The notes: generated from the sequence alone by a model not told the origin. Counted from the first letter of the stretch, positions 34,365 through 43,110 are shown. The stretch is DNA of 64,000 bases from an uncultured Alphaproteobacteria bacterium (GCA_904502095.1 CAJGDG010000001.1:1-64000), one strand, 5' to 3'. A program made the numbers and translations.

Positions 34365-36971
34365 ATGAAATACAAAACACAAAAAGAATTAGACAGCCGC
34401 CTAGATATTTGCGCAATTGAAAATAGATGCGCAAATTTCTGGGAGAATACGAACACGTATGCATACGATGCAACTGCTTCTCGCGTCAATTCTTTTGTCG
34501 TCGATACTCCACCACCAACCGTATCTGGTTCTTTACATGTCGGGCATATTTTTAGTTATACACAAACAGATTTAATTGCGCGCTTTCAGCGCATGTGTGG
34601 CAAATCCGTATTTTATCCAATCGGTTGGGATGATAATGGTTTGCCAACAGAAAGACGCGTTCAAAATTACTATAATATCGCATGTAATCCAAAACTGCCT
34701 TATGACCCGGATTTTACCCCAGCGCATAATCCAGATGATAAATCGCCACGTCGCGAGGTTTCACGCCGCAATTTTATAGAGGCTTGTAAAATATTGACCG
34801 AACAAGATGAAAAGGTTTTTGAAGATTTATTCCGTAGAATTGGGCATTCTTATGATTGGAACTTGAAATATTCAACAATTAGTGATGAGGCAATTAAATT
34901 ATCACAGGCATCGTTTATTGATTTGTTTAATAAAGGACATACACGTTCTGTTTATGCGCCAACAATGTGGGATGTGACCTTTAGGTCTGCGATTGCACAG
35001 GCAGAGGTTGAAGACCGCGAAGTTGATGGTTTTTTTCATGACTTGGAATTCAAAGTTCAAGGATCAGATAAAACATTTGTTATTGCAACAACAAGACCAG
35101 AATTATTACCTGCTTGTATTGCAATTGTTGCACATCCAGATGATGAAAGATATGCGGATTTATTTGGTAAAAATGCGATAGTTCCATTGTTTGATGTGAT
35201 TGTTCCTATTGTACCATCTGAACATGCAGAAAAAGATAAAGGTACAGGTATTATGATGGTCTGCACATTTGGTGATGCCGCAGACGTTGCGTGGTGGAAA
35301 CAATCTGGCTTGCCAATTAAACAAATTATTGGACTAGATGGTCATTTGATGGATGTTAAATTTGGCGAAGATGCATTTGAAACATTAAACGAAGATAAAG
35401 CCAATAAAAATTATTCTCAGTTGACTGGATTGTCTGCCGCAGATGCAAAACGTAAAATCGTTGAGTTATTACGTGCTGATGGTGCTTTGTTAGGCGAACC
35501 ACGACCAATCAAGCATTTTGTAAAGTTTTATGAAAAAGGCAATTTGCCATTAGAATTTGTATCTTCGCGCCAATGGTTTATAAAACTGTTGGAACATAAA
35601 GATGAATTAGTTGATGCAGGTATGAAAATCAACTGGAAACCATCTTTTATGCAGGCGCGTTTTGTTGATTGGGCAAAGAATTTGAATCAAGATTGGTGTA
35701 TCAGTCGTCAAAGATTTTTTGGTGTGCCGTTCCCTGTTTGGTATAAGTTAGATAATGCTGGCAACCCAGATTTTGATAATCCAATTATTGCAGATTTAGA
35801 CCAGTTGCCTGTTGACCCAATGAGTATGGCACCACGTGGTTATACAGAAGATATGCGCGGAAAAAATGGTGGGTTTATCGGTGACCCAGATGTTATGGAT
35901 ACTTGGGCAACCAGTTCATTGACACCACAGTTGGCAATGTCTATTGCGCCAAAGGGGTCGGATTTGTCTTTGCCAATGGATATCAGACCACAGGCGCACG
36001 AAATTATCCGGACGTGGGCATTTTATACCGTAGCCAAAGCACTATTACATGAAAATAAATTGCCATGGTACAATGCTTTGATAAGTGGCTTTATCTTGGA
36101 CCCAGATAGAAAGAAAATGAGTAAGTCCAAAGGCAATGTGGTGACACCTGCACACTTGATAGACCAATATTCTGCAGATGCGGTTCGGTATTGGGCGGCC
36201 AAGGCGCGTTTGGGTATGGATACTGCATTTGATGAAAAAATGATGTCACAGGGGCATAAGTTTATCGTCAAATTGTTTAATGCCAGTAGATTTGTGTTCG
36301 GTATAGTCGGCAATAGTTCTGTTGTTGCAGAATCTGACTATAAGAAATATATCACAAACCCAATGGATAAGTCTTGGTTGCATACTGTGGCGGATGCGTC
36401 TGCAATGGCAACACGTGCATTCAATGATTATGATTATGCAACCGCGTTGGATGTAATGGAATCACGTTTTTGGAATTTTTGTGATAACTATTTAGAAATA
36501 GTAAAGACCCGTGCGTATTCAGATGATAGTTCTTCTGCAATTGCGACACTGATGTTCACGATTGATGTATTTGTAAAGCATTTTGCACCATTCTGTCCGT
36601 TTATTACCGAAGAAATCTTTCAATCTAGACCATGGGGAACAAGTGAAAAATCTTTACACAACCAATCGTGGATTATGGAAGAAGACTTTGTTGGCATAAC
36701 CGCAGATGATAGTGTTTTATATGATTCAACAGTAAAAGTTGTTTCAGATATTCGTGGTGCAAAATCTGAAAATGGCAAATCTCAGAAAACACCTGTATTA
36801 TCCATAACAATATCTGCGCCAGCACAAATCTGTGATATCTTACGTACAGGCGAAACAGATTTGATAAATGTGGGTAGTGTTGTCCCATCGGGTATAAAAT
36901 ATGTAGATGCGCCTGAATTTGCGACATCTGATATTGTACTTGATATGGATTTTGTTCAGATAAAAAAATAA
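34365..36971 (+). CDS. valS: Valyl-tRNA synthetase, archaeal/actinobacterial-type
   Basis: Class I aminoacyl-tRNA synthetase charging tRNA-Val, with editing of Thr. HIGH motif is LHVGHIFSYTQTDL (about 55-68), and KMSKS is DPDRKKMSKSKGNVVTPAHL (about 578-597). The editing CP1 domain carries FVIATTRPELLPACIAIVAH. The catalytic region reads GWDDNGLPTERRVQNYYNI, the form found in archaeal and actinobacterial ValRS rather than the usual bacterial one. The C-terminal coiled coil of the usual bacterial enzymes is reduced. 868 aa. Rickettsiales are known to have a ValRS of this archaeal type. It is flanked by a tRNA-Gln fragment and an intact tRNA-Gln. Confidence 0.95.
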   Translation: MKYKTQKELDSRLDICAIENRCANFWENTNTYAYDATASRVNSFVVDTPPPTVSGSLHVGHIFSYTQTDLIARFQRMCGKSVFYPIGWDDNGLPTERRVQNYYNIACNPKLPYDPDFTPAHNPDDKSPRREVSRRNFIEACKILTEQDEKVFEDLFRRIGHSYDWNLKYSTISDEAIKLSQASFIDLFNKGHTRSVYAPTMWDVTFRSAIAQAEVEDREVDGFFHDLEFKVQGSDKTFVIATTRPELLPACIAIVAHPDDERYADLFGKNAIVPLFDVIVPIVPSEHAEKDKGTGIMMVCTFGDAADVAWWKQSGLPIKQIIGLDGHLMDVKFGEDAFETLNEDKANKNYSQLTGLSAADAKRKIVELLRADGALLGEPRPIKHFVKFYEKGNLPLEFVSSRQWFIKLLEHKDELVDAGMKINWKPSFMQARFVDWAKNLNQDWCISRQRFFGVPFPVWYKLDNAGNPDFDNPIIADLDQLPVDPMSMAPRGYTEDMRGKNGGFIGDPDVMDTWATSSLTPQLAMSIAPKGSDLSLPMDIRPQAHEIIRTWAFYTVAKALLHENKLPWYNALISGFILDPDRKKMSKSKGNVVTPAHLIDQYSADAVRYWAAKARLGMDTAFDEKMMSQGHKFIVKLFNASRFVFGIVGNSSVVAESDYKKYITNPMDKSWLHTVADASAMATRAFNDYDYATALDVMESRFWNFCDNYLEIVKTRAYSDDSSSAIATLMFTIDVFVKHFAPFCPFITEEIFQSRPWGTSEKSLHNQSWIMEEDFVGITADDSVLYDSTVKVVSDIRGAKSENGKSQKTPVLSITISAPAQICDILRTGETDLINVGSVVPSGIKYVDAPEFATSDIVLDMDFVQIKK

Positions 36972-36986
36972 TAAGAAAACAATATG

Positions 36987-37014
36987 AAAGGCGACCTTTT
37001 GGTCGTCTTTTTTA
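36987..37014 (+). terminator. Terminator after valS
   Basis: AAAGGCGACC-TTTT-GGTCGTCTTT stem followed by T4. Confidence 0.9.
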
Positions 37015-37232
37015 TTAAAAAGTAGTGTTCTTTTGAGTGTTTTCCAGACCGGCGGACTAGCGGAACAATGGTCTGGCAAAATTAAAAGTGTTGGAAAAGT
37101 GGCGGTTTTAATGTAAAATCAAGGCGATGGCAGTTGTTTTTGTACATATTAAATACATATTTTACATGTGTAAAAGTGCTTTCGTTTTGCAAAAAATTTT
37201 ACATATTTTTTACACGAGTATTAACTTTCTAC
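37015..37232. other. Gene-free stretch upstream of tRNA-Gln
   Basis: No coding sequence supported. Contains a 7-bp inverted repeat CCAGACC/GGTCTGG (37044-37050 with 37070-37076) and AT-rich DNA with repeated ACATATTTT motifs. Confidence 0.5.
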
Positions 37233-37261
37233 TTGCATTGAAAATAAAAAAGCCTTATAAT
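37233..37261 (+). promoter_or_regulatory. tRNA-Gln promoter
   Basis: TTGCAT (37233-37238), 17-base spacer, TATAAT (37256-37261), ending 10 bases before the mature tRNA. Confidence 0.85.
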
Positions 37262-37271
37262 CCGCGGTGCT

Positions 37272-37345
37272 TGGGGCATAGTTTAACGGTAGAACTCCGG
37301 ACTCTGACTCCGTCGGTGTTGGTTCGAATCCAGCTGCCCCAACCA
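37272..37345 (+). tRNA. tRNA-Gln (anticodon CTG), CCA encoded
   Basis: Complete cloverleaf: acceptor TGGGGCA/TGCCCCA, D arm, anticodon stem CCGGA/TCCGT with loop CTCTGAC (anticodon CTG, reads CAG), and T arm GTTGG-TTCGAAT-CCAGC. Discriminator A is followed by an encoded CCA. Its own promoter and terminator flank it. Confidence 0.93.
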
Positions 37346-37352
37346 AAAATTC

Positions 37353-37380
37353 AACCCGTCACAAGACGGGTTTAATTTTT
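37353..37380 (+). terminator. Terminator after tRNA-Gln
   Basis: AACCCGTC-ACAA-GACGGGTT stem with TAATTTTT. Confidence 0.9.
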
Positions 37381-37602
37381 GGTTCTGTGGTGCGTTGGTT
37401 TGTATCATGCAACAAAATTTGTTGCGCTGGTTCGACAATGAGTAAGCGAGAACAAACAAAGTGCAGTTCGAGTGCTAACGAATGCCCCGCAGGCATTTTT
37501 ATGCCGAGGGAATCCAGCTGCGGCCGACCAAGATAAACAACCCCACCAACAAAGGCGGGTTTTTGTTTGGATGCTAATAATTTCACCGAGTTCGAAAGTT
37601 TA
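37381..37602. other. Decayed, tRNA-tail-like intergenic DNA
   Basis: No gene supported. It contains a hairpin AATGCC-CCGCA-GGCATT with T-tail (37481-37500). Then a tRNA-3'-end-like sequence GAATCCAGCTGC...GACCA (37509-37529) shares GAATCCAGCTGC with the tRNA-Gln T arm and acceptor. An imperfect terminator-like hairpin follows (about 37533-37568). The block from ACCAAGATA to the G-run recurs at about 38328-38372. Confidence 0.5.
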
Positions 37603-37634
37603 AATAAAAAAAGTGGTGAAAAACCACCACTTTC
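37603..37634 (-). terminator. Terminator of gene 37638-38066
   Basis: AAGTGGTG/CACCACTT stem (37611-37618 with 37625-37632). The minus-strand tail is a T-run. Confidence 0.85.
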
Positions 37635-37637
37635 GAA

Positions 37638-38066
37638 CTATTTTGTTTTTGTTTGTTTGTGTTTCGCTAAAATTTCACGTCTAACTAACTGTTCTCGTGC
37701 CATATAAAAACCAAAATAGTGATTTTCTAGGTTCTTTGTGTCAGAGAAATAAAACTGATTTCCGGAACCACCACGAGATACACCTGTTACTGCGATTTCT
37801 TGTTCTTCTAGTTTGTCCGAAGAATCAAATGTAACATTTTCAACAAAGGCGTCCCATTCGATGTTTGGGTAGATTTTAGTTGCCAAATATAGGTTCGCAC
37901 TATTTACGTCAGTGAAGTGTAACTTTGGCATATCTGCAAATTTTTGTTTATTTCTATTTTTATTGAAAATATTGTATGCAGAATATGCAATACTGGGTTT
38001 GTTGTCTTTATCTATATACAAGACAACAAAATAAAATTTGGTAAAAAACGGAATTGTTTTTTTCAT
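37638..38066 (-). CDS. Uncharacterised protein (142 aa)
   Basis: No family recognised. The N-terminus is MKKTIPFFTKFYFVVLYIDK, hydrophobic but with a charged centre, so it is not a convincing signal peptide. The remainder is mixed alpha/beta (KLHFTDVNSANLYLATKIYP, NQFYFSDTKNLENHYFGFYM) with a basic tail. The gene has its own promoter (38099-38127), AAAGGA before the ATG, and a good terminator, so it is probably expressed. It lies in an accessory stretch between the tRNA-Gln and the autotransporter. Confidence 0.6.
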   Translation of the reverse strand: MKKTIPFFTKFYFVVLYIDKDNKPSIAYSAYNIFNKNRNKQKFADMPKLHFTDVNSANLYLATKIYPNIEWDAFVENVTFDSSDKLEEQEIAVTGVSRGGSGNQFYFSDTKNLENHYFGFYMAREQLVRREILAKHKQTKTK

Positions 38067-38098
38067 TTGGTTTCCTTTATGTTTGTTGCTGTATTTAC

Positions 38099-38127
38099 AA
38101 GATAATGTATAAACAATGTGTTGTCAA
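38099..38127 (-). promoter_or_regulatory. Promoter of gene 37638-38066
   Basis: Minus strand TTGACA (38122-38127), 17-base spacer, TATCTT (38099-38104). Confidence 0.65.
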
Positions 38128-38150
38128 GCAGTGATTGACAAATAAATAAC

Positions 38151-38226
38151 TTGACAACCGTTTGCAAATGTGTACAATTGTAGTGCGAAGAGAATAAAAG
38201 TTGCTGGCAGTTGCCAGATTTTTTTA
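38151..38226 (+). ncRNA. Candidate very short transcript: promoter directly followed by terminator
   Basis: TTGACA (38151-38156), 16-base spacer, TACAAT (38173-38178). A hairpin CTGGC-AGTT-GCCAG (38204-38217) with a T7 tail follows only about 25 bases later. A predicted RNA would be about 40 nt, starting near 38185. It may be a tiny sRNA, an attenuator or a relic. A TTG-started peptide of 17 codons could begin inside the stem but has little support. Confidence 0.35.
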
Positions 38227-38360
38227 TTTCTGTGCATATTTCTTGAAATTTTAAATGTCTAATCACTTTGCTAATCTCTTGTCCAAATTCCATCAATTCG
38301 GCTCGCGAATTGCATGACGAGCACAACCAAGATAGACAAGCCCGCCAATAAAGGTGGGGG
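38227..38360. other. Gene-free DNA with tRNA-tail-like relic
   Basis: No gene supported. ACCAAGATAGACAAGCCCGC (from about 38326) and the following hairpin resemble the block at 37526-37568. It is preceded by CACAACCA, like a tRNA CCA end. The minus-strand frame here has no ribosome site and looks degenerate. Confidence 0.4.
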
Positions 38361-38363
38361 GCT

Positions 38364-38392
38364 TTGTCTTTCTTGTTTTTTTGTGATATAAT
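38364..38392 (+). promoter_or_regulatory. Promoter of gene 38418-38828
   Basis: TTGTCT (38364-38369), 17-base spacer, TATAAT (38387-38392). Confidence 0.7.
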
Positions 38393-38417
38393 TCACATAA
38401 ATAACAAAGGTAGAAAC

Positions 38418-38828
38418 ATGAAAAGATGGCAAGAATTTTTGTTTTGGGTTGTATGTATTTCTTTGATTGATGTCTTTTTTTTGGGTGTGAAAAATTTGAC
38501 AGGAATCGTTCTGTTAAATAAATGGGCGCCTGTTGTGGCTTCGTTTATAATGTTTGTTATTGGATGGATTGGTGTCTGGTTTGCTGTAAAGTCATTAAAG
38601 CACAAGCGTACAAATACTGAAAAAAAGAATCGGCTGATAACGGGTTTTGTTTGTGTAGTAGAGGTTTGGTCAGTCTTTTTGGTGTTTGATACAGTAGAAT
38701 ATTTCCTGGAAAATGATATGTTGCGAAAATCTTATTTTGGCATCATTATCATTGTGTCAATGTTTCTGGGGTGGGCTGCGGCGCGGGTGGAGCCTGTTTT
38801 ATTCAAACAAAAGAAAAAACGAAAGTAA
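38418..38828 (+). CDS. Small four-helix membrane protein (136 aa)
   Basis: No family recognised. Four likely membrane segments are visible: FLFWVVCISLIDVFFLGV (6-23), WAPVVASFIMFVIGWIGVWF (about 35-54), LITGFVCVVEVWSVFLVF (about 73-90) and SYFGIIIIVSMFLGWAAARV (about 104-123), with basic termini. Start at ATG 38418 has AAAGG 8 bases upstream; an earlier in-frame ATG at 38364 lies in the promoter. Single-gene unit ending in a strong hairpin. Confidence 0.65.
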   Translation: MKRWQEFLFWVVCISLIDVFFLGVKNLTGIVLLNKWAPVVASFIMFVIGWIGVWFAVKSLKHKRTNTEKKNRLITGFVCVVEVWSVFLVFDTVEYFLENDMLRKSYFGIIIIVSMFLGWAAARVEPVLFKQKKKRK

Positions 38829-38861
38829 TATAGGGGTGTTAGGTTTTAGGCCGAATGTTGT

Positions 38862-38893
38862 GTTAAAAAACGCCCGTTGGGGCGTTTTTTAAC
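38862..38893. terminator. Bidirectional terminator
   Basis: Stem TTAAAAAACGCCC/GGGCGTTTTTTAA with loop GTTG/GG. Serves 38418-38828 (+) and 38889-39116 (-). Confidence 0.9.
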
Positions 38894-39116
38894 GTTCTTT
38901 GCCGTCGTATTTATAAAGCGCCAAACCCACCAGCATTGCGGCGCCGCCTGCAAGTGCCGTCTTTGCGATTGTTTCGTCGCTGGCGCAATCTTCGGTGCTG
39001 ATGCCTTGGGATTGTGCTTCTAATTTATAGTCGTCTGTTCCCGCAGCAAACAGGGCTGCAAAACCGCCGCCAGAAATCAAAATAATACCAAGTGCTTTAC
39101 GAAATTTCTTTTTCAT
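38889..39116 (-). CDS. Small secreted or membrane protein (75 aa)
   Basis: N-terminal hydrophobic segment after a basic start (MKKKFRKALGIILISGGGFAALFAAG), then a polar middle with a single Cys. A second hydrophobic stretch (TALAGGAAMLVGLALYKY) lies near the C-terminus, and a charged tail ends it. It could be a two-segment membrane protein or a secreted protein with a Gly/Ala helix. Perfect AAGGAG site, and a strong TTGACA-N16-TATATT promoter (39145-39172). No family recognised. Confidence 0.6.
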   Translation of the reverse strand: MKKKFRKALGIILISGGGFAALFAAGTDDYKLEAQSQGISTEDCASDETIAKTALAGGAAMLVGLALYKYDGKER

Positions 39117-39144
39117 GTTTATTGCTCCTTAAATTTCACATTTA

Positions 39145-39172
39145 AATATAGTACAATAAATCGGTTTGTCAA
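39145..39172 (-). promoter_or_regulatory. Promoter of gene 38889-39116
   Basis: Minus strand TTGACA (39167-39172), 16-base spacer ending GTAC, TATATT (39145-39150). Same layout as 49077-49104 and 55229-55256. Confidence 0.75.
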
Positions 39173-39263
39173 GTGTGTTTTTGTGATATTTTGTGTTGAT
39201 AATTTTTTATTATGTGGTACAAATTCCTATAAGGAAGGATTTTTTAAAAAAGGAGATGTTTTT

Positions 39264-42200
39264 ATGTCTTGCCCAAAGAATTTATCTGATTTGTTAAAGG
39301 TTTGCAGTGTTTTGCCTGTGTTCGCGGTTTTGCCTGCGATGGCGGAATCGGTGACCGGCCGTCAAGTGATTACAACAGATACGTCTTATACAGATTTGGT
39401 GGCGCAAAACATTGCGTCAACAACAGCGAATAATGGCGGTGTGTTTTATATGCAAGATGTGCCAGATGTTTCTTTGACATTTAATGGCGCGACATTGTTT
39501 TCTGGAAATTCTTTGAATAATGGTGGTATGGGTGGCGCGATTGGTAATGGGTGGCTGTCTTCTTTGACCGGTTCTGGATATACCCAGGGTGGCAAGATAA
39601 CTTTTGCCGGGGCATCAACTTTTGTTAATAACAGCACCAATAACGCAAATGGTGGCGGGGCAATATTTAACTATGGATTGGGCGATGCAAAATCCCCGGA
39701 TATTGTTTTTAACGGTGACGCCAAATTTGATGGAAACAAGGTGACAAAATCTTCAAACAGTGTTTTTTCTGGTGGTGGGGCGATTAATCATCGTGACGGT
39801 ATGATTGTTTTTAATGCCGGTGCAAGTTTTACAGGGAATCAGTCTGCCAGCCAGGGCGGGGCAATTATGTCTGCTGGTGATGTTGCGTTCAAATCAGATG
39901 CGTCGTTTGATAATAACAGCGCAACAAAAAATGGTGGTGCGCTGGCGATATTGGGCGGAAATGCGACTTTTGAAAAAGGGGCAATTTTTACCAATAATAA
40001 TGCAGGTGGCGCATCTGCGGTTTATATCGCCCAGGCAACAGATATGGTCAAGTTTAATGGCGCAGCAAGTTTTGTTGAAAATACGGGTGTTGGCACATTG
40101 TTAAACAGTGCAACAAATGCGACGGTTTTGTTCGCAGATGGTGTTGCGTTTGATAAAAACACAAATAAGTCTAATGGCGCGCTGGTAAATGCGGGAAGTG
40201 TGCTGTTAACCGGTGGTGATATGTTGTTTTCAAATAACATTGGTACTAATGGTGGCGGACTGAAAAATTCAGGGAATGTTAGTGTAAACACGGTTGGAAA
40301 TGTGTTGTTCGATTCAAATAGTACGGCTAGCAGTGCTGGTGCATTTGATAACGGTGGAACAGTACAGTTTGTTGCGCCCAATATTGTGTTTACAGGGAAC
40401 AAGTCTGATGCAGGATACGGTGGCGCAATCTTTAATTCCGGCGATTTAACAATTGGGGGCGCGGTAAATACTTTTGATAATAATATCGCGGCGGATATTG
40501 GCGCAACCAAAAGTGGTGGTGGTGCAATACATAATCGCGGTAATACCAATACAACCACTTTGATTATTGGTGAACGGGGCAGTATTAATACTTTTACTGC
40601 AAATAAATCCAGTGCGCATGGTGGTGCAATTGTGGCGCGGGCTTTTGATGGAGCGACCGCAAATTCAGAAGTTGTTATAAATGGAGCGACAACTTTTGCT
40701 GATAACACAGCGGATATGAACGGTGGCGCAATTTGGAATGTGGCAATGCCCAAAGGAGACACAATTGGTAAAACTTCAATTGTGTTTAATGGTGATACTG
40801 TTTTTCGCGGCAATTCTGCAAATGGATTTGGGGGCGCGTTATACAATAATGATACCGTTGAATTTAATGGAAAAATTGCTTTTTCAGGAAACAGTGCGGG
40901 CGAAAATGGTGGGGCGATTTATAATGCCGGTACATTAGAAATCAATGGCGGTGAATTTATTGGTAATTTCGCAAAAAAATCTGCCGGTGCGATTTATAAT
41001 GGCGATGGTGGTTCTTTGATAGTTGATGGGGCGACTTTTACAGAAAATAAGTCGGCTGGTTCTTTTGGTGCGGTTGTGTCGGGTACTGGTGCTGTAAAGA
41101 CAGAGATTTCAAACACCGTATTTCGCGATAATTCAGCAGGTGATGTGGGTGCGTTGGGGTTGTTTTCTGGGGCAACACTGACAAATGTCACATTTGATGA
41201 TAACGAGTCTGCTTTACGCGGTGGCGCAATTTCAACACTCGGTGCAGACATTGCTGATAACAAAGATGCGCGTTTGGATATCTTGAAATCAAATTTTGTT
41301 GAAAATGAAGCAAAAACAACAGGTGGCGCAATCGATAATTATCTGTACAGCAGTGTCAAAGATATGACGGCGGTTTATATTGCGGATACTGCGTTTTCAA
41401 AAAATCTGGCAACGGCGGGTGGCGCAATTTATAACCATGGTGATGCAGACAAATCAGGAAATATTGCGTCAATGCGTTTGGAAAATGTGAACTTTACCGG
41501 GAACAAGGCCAGCGATAAAGGTGGGGCCGTTTATAACGAAGCGGGCGCCGGTATCGTTTTAAGTGGTAAAAACATCTTTTTGGGTAATGCAGCAGGAAAA
41601 TCCAAGAACGATATTTATAATGATGGCGCAATAAAAATTGAAGGTGGCGAAACATCTATCAGTGGTGGTATTTTGGGCGATGGCGTTTTGGATATTGCCA
41701 GTGGTGCAGTATTAAATATCGGGACTGCTACGGTTAATCAATCTTTGATAAACATTGATGGAACGATTAATGCGTCTGTTTTAAACAGCAATGTTCGTGA
41801 TAATGGAAAATTGTTTGGTGAAATAACAGGGTCGGGCGTAATTAATTTGGATGTTTCTTCGGTTGGAACTTATAATATATTCAGCGAAGATAACGACATC
41901 ACAATAAATGTAGGCAAAGCGTATTTGGTCGAAAACCGTGGTGCAGATGGGGTCGTTGTTTCGACAAAGCCAATCGATACCTTGGTTAAAGATACGGGCG
42001 TTTCGGAATCGGCTGCGGCTACATTGGTTGGCTTGGCAAATTCAACGGATAAAAATGTCCAAAGAATTTCACTGTTGGCACAGCAGGCGTTGAATTCTGG
42101 CAAAACAGATGTTTTGGAAAAAGAATCTGCAAAATTGAATCCTGATGACAATGTTGTTGTTCAGTCTGTTGCGACCGCAACGCATAACCAGGTGTTGTCG

Positions 42201-43103
42201 TTGGCGGCGGGGCGTATGGCTGGCGGTGCATCACAGGCGTTGCCATCTGTTCGTAATACAACTTCACAATATGGCAGCGGTTATTATTCTTATTATGGTG
42301 GCGGCCGTTCCGGTGGTGATGAAATGGCTCAGGAAAATGGGTTCTGGATACAGGGGCTGTTTAATAAATCTAAATATGATGAACAGTTCCACAGCTATAC
42401 ACGTGGGTTCGCTGTTGGTGCAGATACGCTGATTGATAAAAAGTATACATTGGGTGCAGGGTTTGCCTATAACAGCGCAGATGTTCATTCGACAACCCGT
42501 GATACAGATGTAGATAACAAGACATTGTTTGTTTATGGGCAGTATAAGCCAAACAAATGGTTCTTGAATGGTACATTTGCGTATACTATGTCTGAATATA
42601 CAGAACATTCAAATCCATACGGCATAATGCTGGAATCGGCATATGATGTTGATATGTTTGGTGCCCAGATGACAACGGGTTATGAATTTGCATCTGGTTT
42701 TGTACCAAGTTTGGGCCTGCGTTATTTGCATACATCACAGGATGAATATTCAAATGGCGTTAATACAATCAAGGCGATGGATACAGATTATTTGACTGGT
42801 GTTGCTGGGTTCAGTTATTCGTTCTTGGCAAAGAACAGTCAGAATTTCCAATTGCGTCCAGAACTGCGTGCGGCCGCAACATACGATATCGTCAGTGATG
42901 ATGCTGAAACGACAGTTGTTATCCCAGGTGTTGGTTCGTCATATGCTGTTGCAGGCGAAGGTTTGGCAGAATTGGGTGGCGAATTTGGCATTGGGTTGAA
43001 TATGCGATATAAAGGTATGGAAATATCTTTGATGTATGATTTGGGGCTGCGTCAGGATTATACATCACAAACTGGAATGATAAAGATTCGCAGTTATTTC
43101 TAA
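39264..43103 (+). CDS. Pmp-like autotransporter adhesin (about 1279 aa)
   Basis: Surface autotransporter. I start at ATG 39264 (AAAGGAGA upstream), not at the frame's first ATG at 39183. The N-terminal leader MSCPKNLSDLLKVCSVLPVF is followed by AVLPAMAESV. The passenger has 15 GGA[ILV] motifs (e.g. NGGGAIFNYG, GGAIYNAG, GGAIWNV) alternating with FxxN motifs (FSGNS, FVNNS, FTENKS). This is the repeat pattern of chlamydial polymorphic membrane proteins, which form a right-handed beta-helix. Residues about 1000-1279 form the outer-membrane beta-barrel (GFWIQGLFNKSKYDEQFHSY, GLRYLHTSQDEYSNG, ending KIRSYF with a C-terminal Phe). Function is probably adhesion or immune evasion by analogy. Confidence 0.9.
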   Translation: MSCPKNLSDLLKVCSVLPVFAVLPAMAESVTGRQVITTDTSYTDLVAQNIASTTANNGGVFYMQDVPDVSLTFNGATLFSGNSLNNGGMGGAIGNGWLSSLTGSGYTQGGKITFAGASTFVNNSTNNANGGGAIFNYGLGDAKSPDIVFNGDAKFDGNKVTKSSNSVFSGGGAINHRDGMIVFNAGASFTGNQSASQGGAIMSAGDVAFKSDASFDNNSATKNGGALAILGGNATFEKGAIFTNNNAGGASAVYIAQATDMVKFNGAASFVENTGVGTLLNSATNATVLFADGVAFDKNTNKSNGALVNAGSVLLTGGDMLFSNNIGTNGGGLKNSGNVSVNTVGNVLFDSNSTASSAGAFDNGGTVQFVAPNIVFTGNKSDAGYGGAIFNSGDLTIGGAVNTFDNNIAADIGATKSGGGAIHNRGNTNTTTLIIGERGSINTFTANKSSAHGGAIVARAFDGATANSEVVINGATTFADNTADMNGGAIWNVAMPKGDTIGKTSIVFNGDTVFRGNSANGFGGALYNNDTVEFNGKIAFSGNSAGENGGAIYNAGTLEINGGEFIGNFAKKSAGAIYNGDGGSLIVDGATFTENKSAGSFGAVVSGTGAVKTEISNTVFRDNSAGDVGALGLFSGATLTNVTFDDNESALRGGAISTLGADIADNKDARLDILKSNFVENEAKTTGGAIDNYLYSSVKDMTAVYIADTAFSKNLATAGGAIYNHGDADKSGNIASMRLENVNFTGNKASDKGGAVYNEAGAGIVLSGKNIFLGNAAGKSKNDIYNDGAIKIEGGETSISGGILGDGVLDIASGAVLNIGTATVNQSLINIDGTINASVLNSNVRDNGKLFGEITGSGVINLDVSSVGTYNIFSEDNDITINVGKAYLVENRGADGVVVSTKPIDTLVKDTGVSESAAATLVGLANSTDKNVQRISLLAQQALNSGKTDVLEKESAKLNPDDNVVVQSVATATHNQVLSLAAGRMAGGASQALPSVRNTTSQYGSGYYSYYGGGRSGGDEMAQENGFWIQGLFNKSKYDEQFHSYTRGFAVGADTLIDKKYTLGAGFAYNSADVHSTTRDTDVDNKTLFVYGQYKPNKWFLNGTFAYTMSEYTEHSNPYGIMLESAYDVDMFGAQMTTGYEFASGFVPSLGLRYLHTSQDEYSNGVNTIKAMDTDYLTGVAGFSYSFLAKNSQNFQLRPELRAAATYDIVSDDAETTVVIPGVGSSYAVAGEGLAELGGEFGIGLNMRYKGMEISLMYDLGLRQDYTSQTGMIKIRSYF

Positions 43104-43110
43104 AAAGAAT

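Noticed and set aside
34111..37263. Integrative element with integrase at tRNA-Gln
   Set aside because: No integrase or mobility gene lies between the tRNA fragment and the intact tRNA, and the duplicated part is the 5' half rather than the usual 3' end.
38063..38326. Minus-strand 87-codon ORF in the gap before 38418
   Set aside because: It spans a promoter, a hairpin terminator and relic DNA, and has no ribosome site.
40022..40846. 274-codon minus-strand ORF inside the Pmp-like autotransporter
   Set aside because: Shadow of the glycine/asparagine repeat; composition is Pro/Ala/Leu-rich and it lacks a start signal.
39400..41600. Regular repeats in the autotransporter that could be taken for a CRISPR array
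   Set aside because: Repeats are imperfect and coding (GGAI/FxxN), with no fixed repeat-spacer unit and no cas gene in the window.
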